A stretch of DNA of 9,363 nt from Cyclobacteriaceae bacterium (GTDB lineage: Bacteria; Bacteroidota; Bacteroidia; Cytophagales; Cyclobacteriaceae), in the NCBI GenBank assembly GCA_009885605.1, contig VFKK01000213.1, forward strand, positions 1-9,363, given 5' to 3'. The notes under the pieces are model-generated. The model had not been told where the DNA came from and did not search any database. It worked only from the letters and a program-made list of their open reading frames with translations. Shown here one piece after another: positions 4,883 to 9,363 of the stretch. Numbering within the stretch: the stretch's first letter is position 1; each line of letters starts with the position of its first letter. A program made the translations under genes and the position numbers.

Positions 4883-7396
4883 TTATATTCTTGTTGCTAC
4901 TACGATCGTCTTTCGAATCTGCTTAACCTGTCCCGACAAGTCAAATAACTCAACCACCATGACATAATATCCCGGCCTGACTTTCCCTCCCAGCAAATCC
5001 GTTCCTGTCCAGGTAAAAAAACCTTCTACTCCGAGGACTTCATTTTGGGCCAAAACATGCATCAGCTGACCCGCGAGATTATAAATTCTGAAACTTCCAA
5101 TCCAGCCTGATTGGTCGAGTTGATATTGGATTGTGGTAAATGTGTTTCCATTACTTCCTTCCGGATCAAAAACTTCCGGATCAATCACTATCATATCTCC
5201 TTCAAATTCTCCGGAAATCAGCTGTGAGTTTTTCCTGCCAGGAGTGGCATATTCTTCCTGACCGGAGGCAGAGTGCCAGTTAGAAGAGATTTTTGCGGAT
5301 GATTCAGCAGAAATTCTTTCCAACGAAACTCCTTTGGAATCTCTCAAAAGCGGATGGTGCAAATCTTCATCATAGCCAAACTCTTCCGCAATTTGATCTT
5401 TTTCATTTAGCAAAACCACTGTTCCTCCGGAAATAGGGTAGCTCGGCAACGAGGAAATTTCGTGAAAAACCCCCTTGAAGGATCGTGGATACCCCAGTTT
5501 CAGTCGATCCGAATCTGTGGTAATCGCCAAATATCCGTTTGGCGGAATGACCAAACCAGGTTCGCTGAAAACCCTAACCTGATCGATCTTTTCACTTTCA
5601 TTCAGGTTCGCCAATTTCCAGTTTCCTATTTCCAGATAGTTATCAGTCAGGTTTTGTAATTCGACAAACTTTGGATCTCCGGTTCTGGGATTGAAAAGCA
5701 GTTCATTGATCACCAAATCTCCAATTTTCGCCAAACTGGGGAGAACTATCTGAATCGGCTCTGAGGGTTGAAAGATATTCCCGAAGCAATCCCTCAATCC
5801 GGAAATCGAAAGCTGATATTCCTGATTCTCCTCCCATTTCCCACCAAGGATAATTTTAGATCTGACTGACCTAACACTGTCGATCTTGACCGCTGGCTGA
5901 AAAGTGAAATTCCCGGCGAAAAAATCCGGATAAATCGTTTCTGAAAAGGAAAGCTCGAGCTGAGTAGGAGATATAAATCTCCAGGAAATGAATTGTGGCG
6001 CACTAGTATCCTCACCCAAATCCAAAACAGAATTTTTCTTTCCCGGAGTCCCGCGAGACGGGTCTTTGGAAGTCCGAAGCAAATCAGATTGATCACAGGC
6101 ATAAAATGGATTCACGATTTCCAGGCTGTATCCTCCGCTTGAAAATTCCGTCCCTCCCCAACTCGAAGTAGAATATTCAATCCGATCGATTGAAATTCCT
6201 CTATCATCTCTAAGAACCAGTTGATCGACGGAGTTTAGTAAGGTTGGCCAATTTTTGATCGGAATCACTTTTCCAAATTCTTGCATCAAAGACGCCTGAT
6301 TTTCGGGGACAAGTAATACGAATTCTCCCGGTTTGATCCAGAACTCCTCTAACAAAACCTCAGATTTCGAATTAGACCACCGGAGATTTTCAAATCGGTA
6401 ATCATATTCACCGGCATGAAAAAGCTCCACGTATTCGACATTTGGCAAGTCCAAATCAGCCTTGGGTGCCGGCAAGATTTCATTGATGACCAAGCCTTTT
6501 TCTGGAATATCAGTCGGATCGAAAAATTGAAAATTGAATAGCGTGTCACGGAGAAAATTTCCTTCCAGATCCGGAATCCCAACTACTTGAACCTGATACT
6601 CTTTTCCTTTTTCTAAAGGCTGACTGAAAGACAATCGAATCAAGGAATCAGCCTTCATTTCTACTTTATCAGGCTCGGTCCCCTCCAGTTTGTAATTTAA
6701 TAAAAACTGCGAAAAGACCGGATCTACCGATTCGCTAAACTGAACCAACAACTCGCGCTCATCGAAGCCTTTGATCGAAACAACCTTGGGAGGAGTGGTA
6801 TCCTCGAGGATATCCCCAAACTCAAAATCATCCATAATCCAGCGAGCACAGCTTCCGGTTCCGGGCCCGTACCGGATTTCCAGTCGAAGAAAAACCTGAT
6901 TTAAACCGTGAAATTTCTGAGGCAATACAAACTGAAATTTTCTAAACTCCTGATTTTCATTTGCAAATTCATTGGCTCCCCCTAACAACTGGGAAGTCGA
7001 AAATTCTCCTTCTATGTTTTCGCTCCAGGAATAGAAAACTTGGGCAGATCGGGTCCCAATCCCATTTTGAACAGATCTGGCAAAAAATTGAACTTTAGGA
7101 TTTATCAAGTTTTTCGAAGAAAACCTAACAATCAATTCTCCATCAAAAGTTGAAATTGGCTGAACAGCCAGCGCTTTGCCTCCACTTCTCCCAAGATTTC
7201 CTGTCTGAAAGATCCTTGAAGCGGTGGATCTTATCTCATTTCCTATCCACCCTGGCAGGAATTCCTCCGGAAAATTGACAATCTCAAATGGGGTTTCGAA
7301 GTCCTGCTTTTCCGCTAAAAGCTGTTCAACTGCTGACTTTCCAGCCGAATGAAAAGCAGACACCATCAAAAAGAAGCTAAAAAACAAGTATCTCAC
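4883..7396 (-). CDS. Secreted multidomain protein with two Ig-like/lamin-tail modules and a T9SS/FlgD-like C-terminus
   Basis: This 837-aa exported protein has no catalytic motif that I can see and looks like an adhesive or structural surface protein. A signal peptide covers about 1-19. A beta-rich jelly-roll-like region follows (about 35-196, ending in WIMDDFEFGD). Then comes a module of Ig-like domain (SbsA/Big_5 type, 199-292) and lamin-tail domain (300-456, opening GLVINEILPAP). The same pair recurs as 463-552 and 556-726 (opening GDLVINELLFNP, closing with ATPGRKNS, compare GTPGKKNS at 449-456). The C-terminus (about 755-837) has the IYNLAGQ and WTGTDLLGGKVRPGYY pattern of FlgD-like folds and type A T9SS sorting domains, suggesting export by type IX secretion. 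The GTG start at 7396 is chosen because an in-frame stop lies two codons upstream and the signal peptide needs these residues. It is followed by the 73-aa gene after 16 nt. Confidence 0.88.
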   Translation of the reverse strand: MRYLFFSFFLMVSAFHSAGKSAVEQLLAEKQDFETPFEIVNFPEEFLPGWIGNEIRSTASRIFQTGNLGRSGGKALAVQPISTFDGELIVRFSSKNLINPKVQFFARSVQNGIGTRSAQVFYSWSENIEGEFSTSQLLGGANEFANENQEFRKFQFVLPQKFHGLNQVFLRLEIRYGPGTGSCARWIMDDFEFGDILEDTTPPKVVSIKGFDERELLVQFSESVDPVFSQFLLNYKLEGTEPDKVEMKADSLIRLSFSQPLEKGKEYQVQVVGIPDLEGNFLRDTLFNFQFFDPTDIPEKGLVINEILPAPKADLDLPNVEYVELFHAGEYDYRFENLRWSNSKSEVLLEEFWIKPGEFVLLVPENQASLMQEFGKVIPIKNWPTLLNSVDQLVLRDDRGISIDRIEYSTSSWGGTEFSSGGYSLEIVNPFYACDQSDLLRTSKDPSRGTPGKKNSVLDLGEDTSAPQFISWRFISPTQLELSFSETIYPDFFAGNFTFQPAVKIDSVRSVRSKIILGGKWEENQEYQLSISGLRDCFGNIFQPSEPIQIVLPSLAKIGDLVINELLFNPRTGDPKFVELQNLTDNYLEIGNWKLANLNESEKIDQVRVFSEPGLVIPPNGYLAITTDSDRLKLGYPRSFKGVFHEISSLPSYPISGGTVVLLNEKDQIAEEFGYDEDLHHPLLRDSKGVSLERISAESSAKISSNWHSASGQEEYATPGRKNSQLISGEFEGDMIVIDPEVFDPEGSNGNTFTTIQYQLDQSGWIGSFRIYNLAGQLMHVLAQNEVLGVEGFFTWTGTDLLGGKVRPGYYVMVVELFDLSGQVKQIRKTIVVATRI

Positions 7397-7422
7397 TGAT
7401 TATCAATTAAAAAAAATTCACC

Positions 7423-7430
7423 TAAATATA
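7423..7430 (-). promoter_or_regulatory. Weak candidate -7 element for the 837-aa gene
   Basis: On the minus strand TATATTTA matches TAnnTTTG at all but the last base and sits 26 nt before the GTG start, a typical distance. No TTG is found 19-21 nt upstream, and the region is AT-rich enough for chance matches. This is low-confidence support only. Confidence 0.3.
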
Positions 7431-7528
7431 TAAACACAAATCTGATTTATGATAGTTTATTAGTTGATTTTCAGCTCAAATTTCTCAATAATTTTTGGCC
7501 AGAAACCTGAAAATGAACGGGTACTCCT

Positions 7529-7536
7529 TACTTTTG
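7529..7536 (+). promoter_or_regulatory. Candidate -7 element for asd
   Basis: TACTTTTG matches TAnnTTTG fully. At a 19-nt spacing upstream the bases are CTG (7507-7509), a two-of-three match to the -33 TTG. The predicted start near 7543 gives an unusually long leader of about 110 nt before the asd ATG. That leader contains the hairpin at 7586-7620. Confidence 0.55.
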
Positions 7537-7575
7537 TGCTTTCAAATTCAGTTATAACCTATTAGAACCAATCAG

Positions 7576-7608
7576 ATGAAGCCTGTCGGGATGATCTCAA
7601 TTAATTGA
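7576..7608 (+). other. Possible leader peptide ORF upstream of asd (10 codons)
   Basis: ATG at 7576 opens a reading frame that encodes MKPVGMISIN and ends at TGA (7606-7608). Codons 5 onward run through the left arm, loop and start of the right arm of the hairpin at 7586-7620. Six of its ten residues (two Met, two Ile, Lys, Asn) are aspartate-family amino acids, the pathway Asd feeds. Such a short frame can arise by chance, and its translation is not shown by any ribosome-binding signal. It is recorded as a hypothesis. Confidence 0.25.
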
Positions 7609-7620
7609 GAGTCATTTCGG
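7586..7620 (+). promoter_or_regulatory. Long bulged hairpin in the asd leader
   Basis: The core TCTCAATTAATTGAGA (7595-7610) is a perfect 16-bp palindrome that gives a 6-bp stem and a TTAA loop. After a single bulged G (7611), pairing continues outward between 7586-7594 and 7612-7620, nine pairs of which three are G-U. No T-run follows, so it is not an intrinsic terminator. It could be an RNA control element in the leader or, as the palindrome core alone, a protein-binding site on DNA. The structure is visible; its function is inferred. Confidence 0.5.
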
Positions 7621-7656
7621 GAGATTCCATCGGACAATTAAAACAACAGTACGCAG

Positions 7657-8646
7657 ATGAAATTAGCAGTGGTAGGAGCTACCGGTTTGGTAGGCTCAGA
7701 AATCCTGGAAGTACTCGATGAGCATAACTTCCCTTTTGATGAACTTTTACTTGTCGCCAGTGAGCGATCAGTAGGTAAACAGATTACTTATAAGGGAAAA
7801 CCCTACACCGTGATCGGATTGGAACAAGCTGTCTCATTGAAACCTGAAGTAGCTATTTTCTCTGCCGGCGGCAGCACCTCTTTAGAGTGGGCTCCTAAAT
7901 TCGCAGCAGTGGGCACTATGGTGATAGACAATTCTTCCGCCTGGAGAATGGATACAAGCAAGAAATTGGTGGTACCGGAGATCAATGCGAAGGAATTAAC
8001 CAAAACAGATAAAATCATTGCAAACCCAAATTGCTCCACCATTCAGATGGTGTTGGCATTGGAGCCTTTGCGTCAGCGATACGGCATTAAAAGAATCGTT
8101 GTTTCTACCTATCAGTCAGTGACTGGAACCGGAAAAGCGGCAGTTGATCAAATGATGGCAGAACGCGCCGGAGAGACCCCTCAAATGGTCTATCCTCATA
8201 AGATTGATATGAACGTTCTTCCTCACATCGACGTGTTCCAACCGAACGGCTACACGAAGGAGGAAATGAAGATGATCAACGAAACCAAGAAAATATTCAA
8301 TGATGATACCATACAGGTGACTGCCACCACCGTGAGAGTCCCAACAATGGGCGGTCACTCGGAGGCAGTTAACGTGGAATTCAAAGAAGATTTTGATCTG
8401 GAAGAAGTGAGAAAATTGCTTTCCGAGGCTCCGGGAGTGATTGTGCAAGACGATCCTGCCAATTTTATCTATCCTATGCCGATCACGGCACACAAGAAAG
8501 ATGAAGTATTCGTTGGCAGATTGAGAAGAGACGAATCTCAGCCAAATACTTTGAATATGTGGATCGTGGCAGATAACCTGAGAAAAGGTGCCGCAACCAA
8601 CGCTGTTCAGATTGCTGAATACGCTTTAGAAAACGGTTTGATTTAA
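7657..8646 (+). CDS. asd: Aspartate-semialdehyde dehydrogenase
   Basis: Asd reduces 4-aspartyl phosphate to aspartate semialdehyde with NADPH. This is the branch point to lysine and diaminopimelate (cell wall), threonine, methionine and isoleucine. The 329-aa protein is full length. The NADP-binding loop GATGLVG (7-13) is at the N-terminus. The catalytic Cys126 lies in NPNCSTIQ (123-130). The substrate-binding Arg227 and catalytic His234 lie in RVPTMGGHSEAV (227-238). TYQSVTGTGK (151-160) and HKIDMNVLPHID (181-192) are also typical. The arrangement fits the bacterial Asd class found in Gram-positives and Bacteroidota. The ATG at 7657 puts the nucleotide loop at the expected place. The long leader with its hairpin suggests regulation. 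The stop overlaps the next start (TAATG), so the methyltransferase downstream is probably coupled to it. Confidence 0.96.
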   Translation: MKLAVVGATGLVGSEILEVLDEHNFPFDELLLVASERSVGKQITYKGKPYTVIGLEQAVSLKPEVAIFSAGGSTSLEWAPKFAAVGTMVIDNSSAWRMDTSKKLVVPEINAKELTKTDKIIANPNCSTIQMVLALEPLRQRYGIKRIVVSTYQSVTGTGKAAVDQMMAERAGETPQMVYPHKIDMNVLPHIDVFQPNGYTKEEMKMINETKKIFNDDTIQVTATTVRVPTMGGHSEAVNVEFKEDFDLEEVRKLLSEAPGVIVQDDPANFIYPMPITAHKKDEVFVGRLRRDESQPNTLNMWIVADNLRKGAATNAVQIAEYALENGLI

Positions 8647-9363
8647 TGGAGCAAGGCCAATTCCATAAGGCTGACTTCCAACAATTTGTGCAGGATCATC
8701 TACGTGAAGATCCTGCACTTTTACTTTTTAAGTACCAAGGCAAAGTTGATTTTGATCTGAGAGCCGCAGTTCAGCAGATTTCTGCCAGACAAAAAGCCGC
8801 GAAAAAGCTCCCTTCCTGGGCTTCGGATTTCCGGATCATTTTCCCTCCATCAATCTCACTCGAGCAGAGTTCATCTGAGGAAACCGCCCGATGTAAGGCA
8901 AAAGACCTTTCCGGTAAATTGATGATCGATCTGACCGGAGGGTTTGGCGTCGATAGTTATTTCTTGAGCCAAAACTTCGAAAGAGCGATTTATTGCGAGC
9001 AGCAACAGGAATTGGCAGCAATGGCAGAGAATAATCTGGAACTATTGGCACCGGGTAAATTTGTGATTTTCCATGGTGATGGCCTGGATTTTCTGGAAAA
9101 GTCAAATTCTCATTTTGATTTGATTTATGCTGATCCTGCGCGAAGAGGAATAGCCAATCAGAAGCTGTACCGCCTTCAGGATTGTGAACCTGATGTGGTC
9201 ACGGCTTGGGAATTGATGAAAAGCAAATCAGATCGTATTCTGATCAAAGCCTCGCCGATGCTGGATATTTCGCAGTCCCTGACAGAGCTTCCTGATATTC
9301 AGAAAGTCCGGGTGATATCTGTGAAAAATGAGGTCAAGGAGCTTTTATTGGAATGGTCGAGGG
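8646..9363 (+). CDS. Class I SAM-dependent methyltransferase (THUMP-like family), 3' end outside window
   Basis: An open frame starts with ATG at 8646, sharing one base with the asd stop, and runs without a stop for 239 codons to the window edge. The N-terminal about 90 residues are helical and carry no clear motif. The SAM-binding motif I is DLTGGFGVDSYF (95-106), followed by an acidic residue in YCEQQ (116-120). Motif IV is YADPARRG (161-168), followed by segments typical of a Bacteroidota methyltransferase group annotated with a C-terminal THUMP-like domain, which would lie beyond the window. The DPxRR motif differs from the NPPY of N6-adenine or N5-glutamine methyltransferases. RNA is the likely substrate, but this is inference. 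The start is supported by the 1-nt overlap with asd; it is the most upstream ATG in this frame that I used. Confidence 0.85.
   Translation, partial: MEQGQFHKADFQQFVQDHLREDPALLLFKYQGKVDFDLRAAVQQISARQKAAKKLPSWASDFRIIFPPSISLEQSSSEETARCKAKDLSGKLMIDLTGGFGVDSYFLSQNFERAIYCEQQQELAAMAENNLELLAPGKFVIFHGDGLDFLEKSNSHFDLIYADPARRGIANQKLYRLQDCEPDVVTAWELMKSKSDRILIKASPMLDISQSLTELPDIQKVRVISVKNEVKELLLEWSR

Noticed and set aside
5462..6582. Several open frames of 65-102 codons on both strands inside the 837-aa gene
   Set aside because: They overlap a clearly coding frame with recognisable domains, show no motif or homology of their own, and have no promoter or terminator.
8116..8493. Minus-strand 125-codon frame within asd
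   Set aside because: It is a shadow of a highly conserved coding sequence whose catalytic residues are intact on the plus strand.

Overview
The window comes from the chromosome of a Bacteroidota bacterium, most likely of the order Cytophagales (an Algoriphagus- or Cyclobacteriaceae-like organism; this rank is inferred from protein resemblance and is uncertain). The phylum is well supported. Several gene starts lie behind promoters of the Bacteroidota type (TTG, a spacer of 19-20, then TAnnTTTG). Start codons lack Shine-Dalgarno sequences and have A-rich leaders. The long secreted protein ends in a T9SS/FlgD-like C-terminal module. The content is mostly housekeeping, moderately AT-rich, with no mobile element, CRISPR array or sign of recent transfer.

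Layout: (1) 15-87, initiator tRNA-fMet on the minus strand, divergent from (2) the era-der pair on the plus strand (154-2363), two ribosome-assembly GTPases separated by 2 nt. (3) 2440-2622, a monocistronic gene for a tiny acidic lipoprotein, with its own promoter and a textbook terminator. (4) 2696-3316, a SprT-like zinc-metalloprotease fold protein. (5) On the minus strand, a DksA/TraR-family gene followed 3 nt later by scpB, which starts with TTG (4368 to 3421), behind a recognisable promoter at 4423-4452. (6) Also on the minus strand, a secreted 837-aa multidomain protein with two lamin-tail domains, which starts with GTG, followed by an unrecognised 73-aa protein whose stop codon lies inside its terminator hairpin (7396 to 4645). 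(7) On the plus strand, asd (aspartate-semialdehyde dehydrogenase) behind a roughly 110-nt leader that contains a long bulged hairpin overlapping a 10-codon reading frame. (8) Overlapping the asd stop (TAATG), a class I SAM-dependent methyltransferase that runs off the window end.

Functionally, the left part serves translation (initiator tRNA, and Era and Der for 30S and 50S maturation). The middle serves transcription control (DksA-like) and chromosome segregation (ScpB). The right part is amino-acid and cell-wall precursor supply (Asd). I found no clear undescribed multi-gene system. The best leads are the asd leader structure, the overlapping divergent tRNA-fMet/era promoters, the in-frame dksA-scpB junction, and the small unassigned proteins.
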